Shown piece after piece: positions 1-5,708 of a stretch of 19,790 nucleotides of DNA; position 1 is the first letter of the stretch; the number at the start of each line of letters is the position of its first letter. The notes under the pieces were generated by a model, which was not told the origin of the DNA, searched no databases, and worked only from the letters and a program-made list of their open reading frames with translations. Source of the stretch: JBAYHA01 sp964605975 (lineage in GTDB: Bacteria > Patescibacteriota > Patescibacteriia > UBA11705 > JABHMO01). Both the position numbers and the translations under genes were made by a program. The stretch covers positions 1 through 19,790 of the forward strand of contig CAZSER010000011.1 in assembly GCA_964605975.1 (NCBI GenBank), written 5' to 3'.

Positions 1-23
1 AATGCAACAATATTTTTTCTCAT
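1..23 (-). CDS. Partial ORF of the third cassette (5' end only)
   Basis: The first seven complete codons of a possible ORF read MRKNIVA, starting from ATG at 23 and running off the window edge. It lies about 30 nt after the cassette border at 54/55, a distance comparable to the 31-nt leader of cassette 2. No Shine-Dalgarno sequence is visible. Too little is present to assign a function. Confidence 0.35.
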
Positions 24-48
24 AAAATAATTTTTCAAAATAAATTTC

Positions 49-190
49 GCACAACGTTTGCGTGTATGAGAAGTTTCGCCGACTTCCTTATTATTTATTA
101 TAGAGGAGGCGAAATTTGGGTGAAAGAAAAAGTGCAACCCTTGGAAACTATTAACGCATTTTTTCTTGAACCTCATACACGCTGTTAAGT
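49..190 (-). other. attC-like recombination site of cassette 2
   Basis: Read on the minus strand, the site opens with R'' ACTTAAC (RYYYAAC) at 190-184 and closes with R' GTTGTGC (GTTRRRY) at 55-49. Inside are the inverted arms GCGTGTATGAG (60-70 on plus) and CTCATACACGC (172-182). The spacer to the R box is longer on one side (gttt) than on the other (t), which is expected for unpaired bases in a folded attC. The centre is variable and has its own stem TTTCGCC/GGCGAAA (74-80/108-114). The site is about 142 bp long. The R'' box is the exact complement of the first bases of cassette 2 (943-949), as required if it was formed in a circular cassette. Confidence 0.85.
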
Positions 191-949
191 GATGTATTTA
201 TAATTTTTTACCATCCTTATTGTTATCATTTTTTTTCGAACCGAATATTATGTAAAGGAAAACTTTATAGTACAAAACAATAGCGGCAATAAATCCGGCA
301 ATGACCAATAGAGATATTTTAAGAATATAAAGAGTTGTAAGAAAATCTGATTTTCTATAAAAAACTAAATCTTTGTAGAACAAAGAATCGTCATCTATTG
401 GCTCTAAAAATCTAAGTTTTCCGTCTTTTTGCCCATTGCTATCATAATGCGTGTATGCGTCAGGAAGTAAACACTTGATATTGTTTATTTTTATATAATT
501 TGCGAATGTTTCTATTTGGACATCATTTTTGCCGTATATATCCCTGATAAACAAAGTACGTATTCCGCTTTTGTTTTGTACGTCAGCAACTTTATTTTCA
601 AGATCATTGGAACAATAAATATCGTCATATAAAGTTTTATCGGTCGTTGCATTTAGGTGGTATGAAGCCCCTGGACGATCATACAATTCTTCAACTATTT
701 CATTTGGCTTCTTTAGTTCTCGGATTTGTTTAACTTCGGTCGTTATTCGATCGTTAACAGAATCAACAATTTCGTATTGAGGAATAATGAGCGAGTCAAA
801 ATAATCATATAGTGTGTATAACGCCAAAATGAAAGAAGCGAAAAAAATTACCAAAAGTAATCTGTGCCACCAACGACCACCTAAATTTAAGTCTTTTCGA
901 AAAAAATTGTTTTTCATATGAGTAAAAAATTATAAATATTTCACTTAAC
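184..949. repeat. Inverted repeat bracketing the cassette 2 ORF
   Basis: Positions 184-211 and 922-949 are reverse complements over 28 bp with two mismatches. The left arm runs from the R'' box into the last codons of the ORF. The right arm runs from the cassette border to a few bases before the start codon. The first seven bases are the expected R''/R' match; the other 21 bp are an extension beyond what an ordinary attC needs. Confidence 0.9.
198..917 (-). CDS. Cassette-borne two-TM membrane protein of unknown function
   Basis: 239 residues, not recognised as a known family. A short basic N-terminus with a notable RWWHRL stretch (15-20) leads into TM1 at about 18-37. A polar domain of about 155 residues follows, with two cysteines (C102, C149) that could pair if it lies outside the membrane, then TM2 at about 196-224 and a Lys/Asp/Asn-rich tail. 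The positive residues at both termini suggest that both ends are in the cytoplasm and the middle domain is external. It is the only ORF of cassette 2: its start lies 31 nt inside the cassette and its stop lies within the inverted repeat next to the attC-like site. No promoter is evident inside the cassette, so expression probably depends on read-through from the recombinase side. No Shine-Dalgarno sequence precedes the ATG. Confidence 0.8.
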   Translation of the reverse strand: MKNNFFRKDLNLGGRWWHRLLLVIFFASFILALYTLYDYFDSLIIPQYEIVDSVNDRITTEVKQIRELKKPNEIVEELYDRPGASYHLNATTDKTLYDDIYCSNDLENKVADVQNKSGIRTLFIRDIYGKNDVQIETFANYIKINNIKCLLPDAYTHYDSNGQKDGKLRFLEPIDDDSLFYKDLVFYRKSDFLTTLYILKISLLVIAGFIAAIVLYYKVFLYIIFGSKKNDNNKDGKKL

Positions 950-1029
950 GTTTGCGTGTATGAGAAGTTGCGAAGCAATTTGGACGGAGGCTTTTGTAAA
1001 AAGCCGTAGTCTCATACACGCTGTTATAT
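943..1029 (-). other. attC-like recombination site of cassette 1
   Basis: On the minus strand the site runs from R'' ATATAAC (1029-1023) to R' GTTAAGT (949-943), about 87 bp. The arms GCGTGTATGAG (954-964 on plus) and CTCATACACGC (1011-1021) are identical to those of the other site, with the same gttt/t spacer asymmetry. The centre is different and folds as GGCTTTT/AAAAGCC (989-995/999-1005) with a 3-nt loop. R'' does not match the adjacent R' of the next cassette but does match the start of cassette 1 at 2024-2031, as expected after cassette insertion at G|TT. Confidence 0.88.
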
Positions 1030-2031
1030 GATGTAGAAAACATTTTGATTTTGCGATAGCAAATATTCGCAATTTTATTCAATAATAAACACCTTATTCT
1101 TTAGTTTTTTCCTGCCCCAAATAGCGAGTAACTAATTCTTTGGCTTCGGTGACCTTTTGCTTTTTGAATTTTTCCATATCAGGGTGTTTTATTCCTTTCA
1201 ATATTTCAATTTGTGCTCCTATTTCATCTAGGTCGCCGATATTTTCTCCAACATACTTGACTATGTCTGGATTCCAGCCCCATGTTAACTTACTTTTGTC
1301 AGTAGGATCTTCAAGCTTTGTGAGTAGGTCGTCTGTTGAATAAAGTTCGTCTAGTTCAACCGGAAAACCTGAATCGGTAGGAGTGTTGTCTGAAAATGCT
1401 CTGAGTCTATATAGCAAAGCTTCGCCTTCAGGTGTGCGTGGGTCAGTGACAGTTCCTTCTTTTAACACTAAGATTGTGTCTACGTCGCTATTTGGGGCAG
1501 GCATTTTATCAGGATCCATTCTACTTCCACAAAGAATCATCCCCAACACCTCGGGGCACTCTGCTTTAAATCTTTCTAAATAGCCTCTCATTTCTTCAGT
1601 GAGCGTTTTTATTTCTCCATCCCTTTTGGATGTGTCTATTCTGCCCTCACCAAGATTCGGCTGAAGCCCGAGAATGCGTCTAGCTTTGTCAATATGTTGT
1701 TGTGGAATTTTGTCTGGGATATTTTCATATTCATGAGCGGTTCTTACGATTAGTTCATCTACTTTTTCAGGAGATACTAAAGCAGACTCTTCTCTTGTTA
1801 AGAAAGTATTATCAGTAAGAAAATCCAGCATAACCTCTTTTGCTGTTTTTTCAGGAGCCTCAGCCGAATCTTCCGTTGTTTGTTCTGCAGGTGATTTTTC
1901 AACTGCTGTTTCGGGTGTTGGGGGGATTCTTTGTGATTCGTCTTCGATATCCATAATTGTGTTTATTATTGAATATAATTGCGAAAAAATTCTGAAAGAA
2001 TTTTATCAAAATGTTTTCCATTTCATATAAC
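1023..2031. repeat. Long inverted repeat bracketing the cassette 1 ORF
   Basis: Positions 1023-1092 and 1959-2031 are reverse complements along almost their whole length. The outer 27 bp differ at three positions and the inner 26 bp at one. Only the middle differs, and there each arm carries its own small palindrome: TTTGC/GCAAA with loop gata on the left, and (on the minus strand) AAAATTCT/AGAATTTT with loop ttc on the right. The left arm ends two bases before the stop codon and the right arm ends five bases before the ATG, so the repeat frames the ORF. Confidence 0.92.
1094..1954 (-). CDS. Cassette-borne nucleotidyltransferase-fold protein
   Basis: 286 residues. The core motif of polymerase-beta-type nucleotidyltransferases is visible: a hydrophobic strand, then GS at 143-144 and the metal-binding pair D157-V-D159 in a following strand. 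A third acidic position may be within VELDEL (199-204). Residues 1-40 are low-complexity, rich in Pro, Glu, Ala and Thr, and probably disordered; a helical region precedes the catalytic domain. Such domains transfer NMP groups to small molecules, proteins or RNA (for example antibiotic adenylylation or MNT antitoxins), but the substrate cannot be read here. It is the sole ORF of cassette 1, next to the recombinase. Its codons look more GC-rich than those of the flanking genes, which fits an outside origin. No Shine-Dalgarno sequence is seen. Confidence 0.8.
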   Translation of the reverse strand: MDIEDESQRIPPTPETAVEKSPAEQTTEDSAEAPEKTAKEVMLDFLTDNTFLTREESALVSPEKVDELIVRTAHEYENIPDKIPQQHIDKARRILGLQPNLGEGRIDTSKRDGEIKTLTEEMRGYLERFKAECPEVLGMILCGSRMDPDKMPAPNSDVDTILVLKEGTVTDPRTPEGEALLYRLRAFSDNTPTDSGFPVELDELYSTDDLLTKLEDPTDKSKLTWGWNPDIVKYVGENIGDLDEIGAQIEILKGIKHPDMEKFKKQKVTEAKELVTRYLGQEKTKE

Positions 2032-2131
2032 TCGTTTTTATGCGAACTCTCGGCAGAAATACCCCCACAATTTGGAGGATTTTGCCATAATGGTTATTAT
2101 TTAAATAACATTATTATTATAGCAAAATCCT
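2031..2131 (-). other. Candidate attI region
   Basis: The array starts at the cassette border 2030/2031, where the minus strand reads acgaG|TTATATGA. The 100 bp between this border and the recombinase start codon occupy the place of attI in known integrons. They contain a 10-bp inverted repeat, AGGATTTTGC (2076-2085) and GCAAAATCCT (2122-2131), with a second 11-bp stem inside it (2087-2098/2104-2114, one bulged G). An outer 8-bp pair, CTCGGCAG (2049-2056) and CTGCCGAG (2145-2152), spans nearly the same centre. These may be recombinase binding sites or an operator. Confidence 0.55.
2082..2111 (+). promoter_or_regulatory. Possible recombinase promoter inside a palindrome
   Basis: TTGCCA (2082-2087) and TAACAT (2106-2111), 18 bp apart, lie inside the inverted repeat 2076-2131 and about 20 bp before the recombinase ATG. 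The match is moderate. A palindrome covering the promoter and ending at the base before the start codon would suit repression by a DNA-bound protein. Confidence 0.3.
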
Positions 2132-2144
2132 ATGAATTTGAAAA
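2116..2144 (-). promoter_or_regulatory. Candidate cassette promoter (Pc-like)
   Basis: On the minus strand TTTTCA (2144-2139) and a perfect TATAAT (2121-2116) are 17 bp apart. The -35 box lies inside the first codons of the recombinase gene and the promoter points into the cassette array. Classical integrons place Pc in the same region. Confidence 0.4.
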
Positions 2145-2947
2145 CTGCCGAGCAGGAGCTTAAAAACGAGTTAAAGCTACGCAATTATAGTCCACAAACA
2201 GTTGATGCTTATCTTTTTGTCCTAAGAGATTTTTCTAACTTCGTAAAAGGTCAAATTTTACCACTAAAAATTGAAAAAATTCGCCAATATCTATTACTAA
2301 AACACGAACAAAAATACAGCCCCCAATCAATCAATATTCGACTTAATGGCTTAAAATTTTTCTATGAACAAATTATCAAAACATCACGAATAAATATCAA
2401 GTCCACAAAAAGAAGTAAGAAACTACCCGTTATTCTTAGCCGAGTTGAAATACAAAAATTGATAAATAATACTCCAAACATTAAACATCAACTATTGTTA
2501 TCCTTAGCTTATGGCGCAGGACTTCGTGTTTCTGAAGTTAACAGTTTACGCGTTAACGATGTTTTACTTGATGAACTTACCATAATGATTAGAGATGCCA
2601 AAGGTAAAAAAGATCGCCAAACCGTTTTTCCGGAATCATTACGAACAAAATTTTTGTTATTTTTAAAAGATAAAAAAAAATCCGACTATCTTTTTGCCGG
2701 AAATAATAATCAAAAATTAACTGTTAGAACATTGCAAAAGATCTTTCAAAATAGTTTAATCCAATCAAAAATAAACAAGCAAGCAACTTTTCATTCTCTC
2801 CGTCATAGCTTTGCCACTCATTTATTAGAAAACGGAGTAGATTTACGCTATATCCAAAGTTTACTTGGACATAATAATATTAGGACTACTCAAATTTATA
2901 CCCAAATTACCAACTATGGTTTCAAAAACATCAAAAGCCCTCTTTAA
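2132..2947 (+). CDS. Tyrosine recombinase, integron-integrase-like, without the IntI patch
   Basis: 271 residues. It has an N-terminal SAM-like core-binding domain (about 1-85) and a catalytic domain with all expected residues: R132 in GAGLRVSE, K157 in DAKGKKDR, H221 and R224 in HSLRHSFATHLL, H247 in LLGH, and nucleophile Y256. The end, NIKSPL, resembles the (V/I)(R/K)SPL end of IntI proteins and their relatives. IntI enzymes carry about 35 extra residues between the LPESL-like segment and the HxLRH box; here FPESL (166-170) is followed directly by a short helix and FAG, so the patch is missing. The divergent cassette array with attC-like sites argues that this enzyme moves the cassettes. 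A housekeeping XerC/D role is less likely given the position. The gene ends 2 bp from the convergent mnmA. Confidence 0.88.
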   Translation: MNLKTAEQELKNELKLRNYSPQTVDAYLFVLRDFSNFVKGQILPLKIEKIRQYLLLKHEQKYSPQSINIRLNGLKFFYEQIIKTSRINIKSTKRSKKLPVILSRVEIQKLINNTPNIKHQLLLSLAYGAGLRVSEVNSLRVNDVLLDELTIMIRDAKGKKDRQTVFPESLRTKFLLFLKDKKKSDYLFAGNNNQKLTVRTLQKIFQNSLIQSKINKQATFHSLRHSFATHLLENGVDLRYIQSLLGHNNIRTTQIYTQITNYGFKNIKSPL

Positions 2948-2949
2948 AC

Positions 2950-4014
2950 TTACTGTATAACTCCCCCACCCAAACAGTTATTCCCTTGATAAAAAACACA
3001 AAACTGCCCAGCCGTCACCGCCCGTAATGGTTTATTTAATTTAACTTGACCACTTTTTTCAACCTTACAACAAACAAGATTGCCATGATAACGAACACAA
3101 CATTTTAAATTACTTTGCTTTTCAGGAAAGCCATTTATCCAATTAACATTTTTAATTTTAAAATCCTCGACCAAAAGATCTTTTTCTTGGCGAGAAACAA
3201 AAACAATGTTTTTATTATAATCAAAACCAACCACAAACCATGGTCCACCAGACAAACCCAAACCTTTCCTTTGCCCAATAGTAAATAACGCCAGTCCTTT
3301 GTGATTTCCCAAAATATCTCCAGTTGACCTATCAACAATAGACCCTTGATTCAATTTTAAATTCCTCCCCAAAAAATCTTCCAATCCATCATGAACAAAA
3401 CAAACCTCTTGTGACTCTTTTTTAATAGCAGTTTTCAAACCATAATTTCGAGCTATCTCCCTCACCTCATCTTTATTTAAATTAGCCAAAGGAAAAATTA
3501 TTTTTTCTAACTGTTTGCTTTTTAATCCATGCAAAAAATAAGTTTGATCTTTTTTCTTGTCTTTTGGAATCAAAAGTTTTTGCGAAACTTTTCCATTATT
3601 TTTTACTTTTTTTATTTTTGCATAATGACCAGTCGCCAAAAAATCTGCGCCTAAAACTTTTGCTTTGTGCAAAAACTCTCCAAATTTAATGAAATTATTA
3701 CAATTCACACAAGGATTTGGTGTTTTCCCCTCAGCGTAATCTTGTAAAAAAGGTTCGACCACTTTTTCTTTAAACTTCGCTTTAAGATTCAAGGTATAAA
3801 AAGGAATCCCCAGTTTTTGAGCAACTGCTCTGGCATCTTCTTGCGCCTCCAAAGAACAACAGATATTTTCTCGACAACTCCCCTTTACTTTTTCATTCCA
3901 AAAATGCAAAAAGAAGCCAATCACCTGATAGCCTTTTTCCTTTAATAAAACTGCCGAAACGGAGGAATCAACCCCCCCGCTTAAACCGACAGCAACAGTC
4001 GGTTTTTTTTTCAT
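2950..4014 (-). CDS. mnmA: tRNA-specific 2-thiouridylase MnmA
   Basis: 354 residues, a normal length for MnmA. The enzyme activates U34 of Lys, Glu and Gln tRNAs with ATP and puts sulfur at C2 in the cytoplasm. The PP-loop SGGVDSS is at 12-18. The two catalytic cysteines are within PCVNCN (C105 in the alignment with the E. coli enzyme, next to C102) and in SQEVCF (C205). ATGHYA (127-132), the tRNA-binding central part (about 210-290, with FTIGQRKGLG) and the C-terminal beta-barrel are all present. It lies 18 bp after the small coiled-coil gene and probably shares its mRNA. Its stop codon is 2 bp from that of the convergent recombinase gene and no terminator lies between them. The start ATG has only a weak upstream signal. 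Confidence 0.95.
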   Translation of the reverse strand: MKKKPTVAVGLSGGVDSSVSAVLLKEKGYQVIGFFLHFWNEKVKGSCRENICCSLEAQEDARAVAQKLGIPFYTLNLKAKFKEKVVEPFLQDYAEGKTPNPCVNCNNFIKFGEFLHKAKVLGADFLATGHYAKIKKVKNNGKVSQKLLIPKDKKKDQTYFLHGLKSKQLEKIIFPLANLNKDEVREIARNYGLKTAIKKESQEVCFVHDGLEDFLGRNLKLNQGSIVDRSTGDILGNHKGLALFTIGQRKGLGLSGGPWFVVGFDYNKNIVFVSRQEKDLLVEDFKIKNVNWINGFPEKQSNLKCCVRYHGNLVCCKVEKSGQVKLNKPLRAVTAGQFCVFYQGNNCLGGGVIQ

Positions 4015-4032
4015 ATCTTTAGAAAATATAAA

Positions 4033-4398
4033 TTACTCCGCCTTCTTCAAAGTAACAATTACTTGCGGAACTAATTTATTATCATATTGATCCGTAACTT
4101 CCACTGAATTATTTTTGATCAACTCATTCCAGATAAGATCGGACAAAACCATTTTGGAATCTTTGATGTCAGTTTTCAAATCATCCAAACTATTAAATTC
4201 TGCCGAATATTCCTTGCGAATACCCTCTTCAATCTGTTTTTTTCTAGCTCGAAAAGTTTTCATCTGTTCCATCAGCTCTTCAAACTCTTTACTTTTTTGA
4301 TATGCTTCTTTAATTACAGTCATGATTTCTTTTTTCTTTTTTTCTGAAGCCAAAATTTCATTATGCAACTCCTTTATTCTACTTTGTGCATCCGACAT
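4033..4398 (-). CDS. Small coiled-coil protein, unknown
   Basis: 121 residues, not recognised. Residues 1-70 are highly charged with heptad-like spacing and very likely form a coiled coil; a helical segment with LSDLIWNEL and a short beta-like tail (QVIVTLKKAE) follow. There is no signal peptide or membrane segment, so it should be cytoplasmic. It is the first gene of a two-gene unit with mnmA. The context gives no firm clue: co-transcription with a tRNA modification gene does not imply a shared function in these small genomes. Confidence 0.75.
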   Translation of the reverse strand: MSDAQSRIKELHNEILASEKKKKEIMTVIKEAYQKSKEFEELMEQMKTFRARKKQIEEGIRKEYSAEFNSLDDLKTDIKDSKMVLSDLIWNELIKNNSVEVTDQYDNKLVPQVIVTLKKAE

Positions 4399-4437
4399 AA
4401 TATTTATAATAAATTATTTATGTATAAAACAGTATCA

Positions 4438-4466
4438 ATTATAACAAAAAAAAATATTTTTCGCAA
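4438..4466 (-). promoter_or_regulatory. Promoter for the coiled-coil gene and mnmA
   Basis: TTGCGA (4466-4461) and a perfect TATAAT (4443-4438) are 17 bp apart on the minus strand, about 40 bp before the start codon at 4398. The -35 box abuts the T-tract of the upstream terminator, so the end of one unit and the start of the next are tightly packed. Confidence 0.55.
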
Positions 4467-4500
4467 ATAAAAAAAACATCCCCAAAATGTTTCTTTTTTT
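4461..4500 (-). terminator. Rho-independent terminator of the pilus/peptidase cluster
   Basis: The stem AAACAT (4474-4479)/ATGTTT (4487-4492) has a 7-nt loop, followed on the minus strand by a run of eight T. It starts a few bases after the stop codon of the S11 peptidase gene. The stem is A/T-rich and short, so termination may be partial. Confidence 0.6.
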
Positions 4501-4502
4501 AT

Positions 4503-5708
4503 TTAATTACTTAAATATTTTTGCAACAAACCATAAACTTCCTCAAAATTTTTGGTAAAATCAGCCCCCATTACCAAAGCGATTAGTTCGGTTTTTTTAT
4601 TTTTGGCACTGGTTATTAAATTATATCCCGCCTCATTAGTAAATCCGGTTTTGGTAGCCGTAATTAACAAATCTCTATCTAAAATTTTATTGCTGGTGTT
4701 CTCAAAAAAGCTGTACCTATTATTATTGATTACTTTAACCTCATAATTCCTAGTAGTTGATGCTTGTAAAACTTCTGACAAGGAAAAAACCTGTCGAGCC
4801 AAAAACATCATTTCTTCGGCCGTAGAAACATTTTTCTCACTTAACCCGGTGGGATCAACAAAAGAAGTGTTAACCATTCCCAACTGTTTCGCTTTTTGAT
4901 TCATTTTTTTTATAAAATCTTCACGACTTAACCCGGTCGAACGAACCCAAGCTGCAGCTAAATTATTTTTCAAGCCAATAATCATGGCATAAAAAAGATC
5001 CTTGACGGTGACGACATCTCCCGCTTGTAAATATAAAGTTGCTCCGCCGACAAAATCACTTGATTGTAAAACAACTCTATCACCCCAATTAGGTTTGTTC
5101 TCCAAGAAAATCAAAGCCGTCATTAGCTTGGTTAAACTTGCCAAAGATCTGATTTCTTTGGAGTTTTTTTGAAAAATGACTTTACCACTTTTTTTGTCAA
5201 CAACCAAAGCGGAACTGGCCGTTAAATCTTCTCGCCTTTCAAAAACAGCCACAATCCCCCTATCTCTATTTAACTGAAAATTAACCACTGAATTTTTCTC
5301 ATCAATAACCGAATTAATTTGCTCCCACTCACCAGAAAATTCATCCAACAAATAAACTTCTTTATTTGCTTTGCTATAACCAGTCAACTTAATTGAAAAA
5401 TTTAAAGAATTTTCTGGACTATCAGAAAGATAAAACCGATAAATTTCAGAAATTGGTAAAGCTTTTTCCGGCCAAACATTTAACTTTAAATCTAATGGGA
5501 AAATTTTAGCAACTAACTTTTCTTTTTCTGAAAAACTGTTTGCAGGAATACCCAAAAACATTTTTTCATCTTCCGTTTTAACTGTATATCCTTTTTGTAA
5601 ACTATTTTTATCCAAATTTAAAACGACCGCCAACCCGCTTTGTACCGGAAAGATCAATAACAATAACGACAAAAAAATTGTGCTGACGATCGTTTTATTT
5701 AAAATCAT
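4503..5708 (-). CDS. Secreted S11 family D-Ala-D-Ala carboxypeptidase-like protein, altered SxN motif
   Basis: 401 residues. A signal peptide (1-27) is followed by a beta-rich domain (about 30-160) and a peptidase S11 (PBP5-like) domain (162-400). The acylation motif S191-L-T-K194 and the KTG triad (353-355) are present. The second motif, normally SxN (as in SGNNAA), reads GLKNNLAA at 245-252, so the serine is Leu. The family trims the terminal D-Ala from peptidoglycan stem peptides outside the membrane. Without the SxN serine, activity may be reduced or the protein may only bind peptidoglycan. Its start overlaps the stop of the preceding pilin gene by 4 bp, so the two are translationally coupled; it may help the pilus pass the cell wall (inference). 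It is the last gene before the terminator. Confidence 0.85.
   Translation of the reverse strand: MILNKTIVSTIFLSLLLLIFPVQSGLAVVLNLDKNSLQKGYTVKTEDEKMFLGIPANSFSEKEKLVAKIFPLDLKLNVWPEKALPISEIYRFYLSDSPENSLNFSIKLTGYSKANKEVYLLDEFSGEWEQINSVIDEKNSVVNFQLNRDRGIVAVFERREDLTASSALVVDKKSGKVIFQKNSKEIRSLASLTKLMTALIFLENKPNWGDRVVLQSSDFVGGATLYLQAGDVVTVKDLFYAMIIGLKNNLAAAWVRSTGLSREDFIKKMNQKAKQLGMVNTSFVDPTGLSEKNVSTAEEMMFLARQVFSLSEVLQASTTRNYEVKVINNNRYSFFENTSNKILDRDLLITATKTGFTNEAGYNLITSAKNKKTELIALVMGADFTKNFEEVYGLLQKYLSN

Larger units (their letters stand above)
1..2947. mobile_element. Integron-like element: recombinase plus at least three cassettes
   Basis: A tyrosine recombinase gene on the plus strand is flanked at its 5' side by an array of minus-strand ORFs, each followed by an attC-like site. 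This divergent layout is that of an integron. Cassette borders by the G|TT rule are 2030/2031 (attI side), 948/949 and 54/55, giving cassette 1 at 949-2030 (1082 bp), cassette 2 at 55-948 (894 bp) and a third cut by the window edge. All three cassettes start, on their coding strand, as GTT-NNNN-GAAAT. Seen directly: site sequences, borders and layout. Inferred: mobility and activity of the recombinase. The array continues to the left of the window. Confidence 0.85.

Noticed and set aside
49..1029. The two attC-like sites read as transposon ends or a simple direct repeat.
   Set aside because: The shared parts are short arms in inverted order around variable centres, no transposase is present, and cassette borders follow the G|TT rule.
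943..1029. XerC/XerD dif-like module sites (pdif).
   Set aside because: dif sites are about 28 bp with a 6-8 bp centre. These sites are 87 and 142 bp with structured, variable centres and R-box ends.
1140..1583. Two plus-strand ORFs of 66-67 codons opposite the nucleotidyltransferase gene.
   Set aside because: They lie wholly within a real gene on the other strand and encode no recognisable protein.
1..2131. CRISPR array or phage remnant in the left region.
   Set aside because: The repeats are not regularly spaced, the spacers are whole genes, and no cas or phage structural gene is present.
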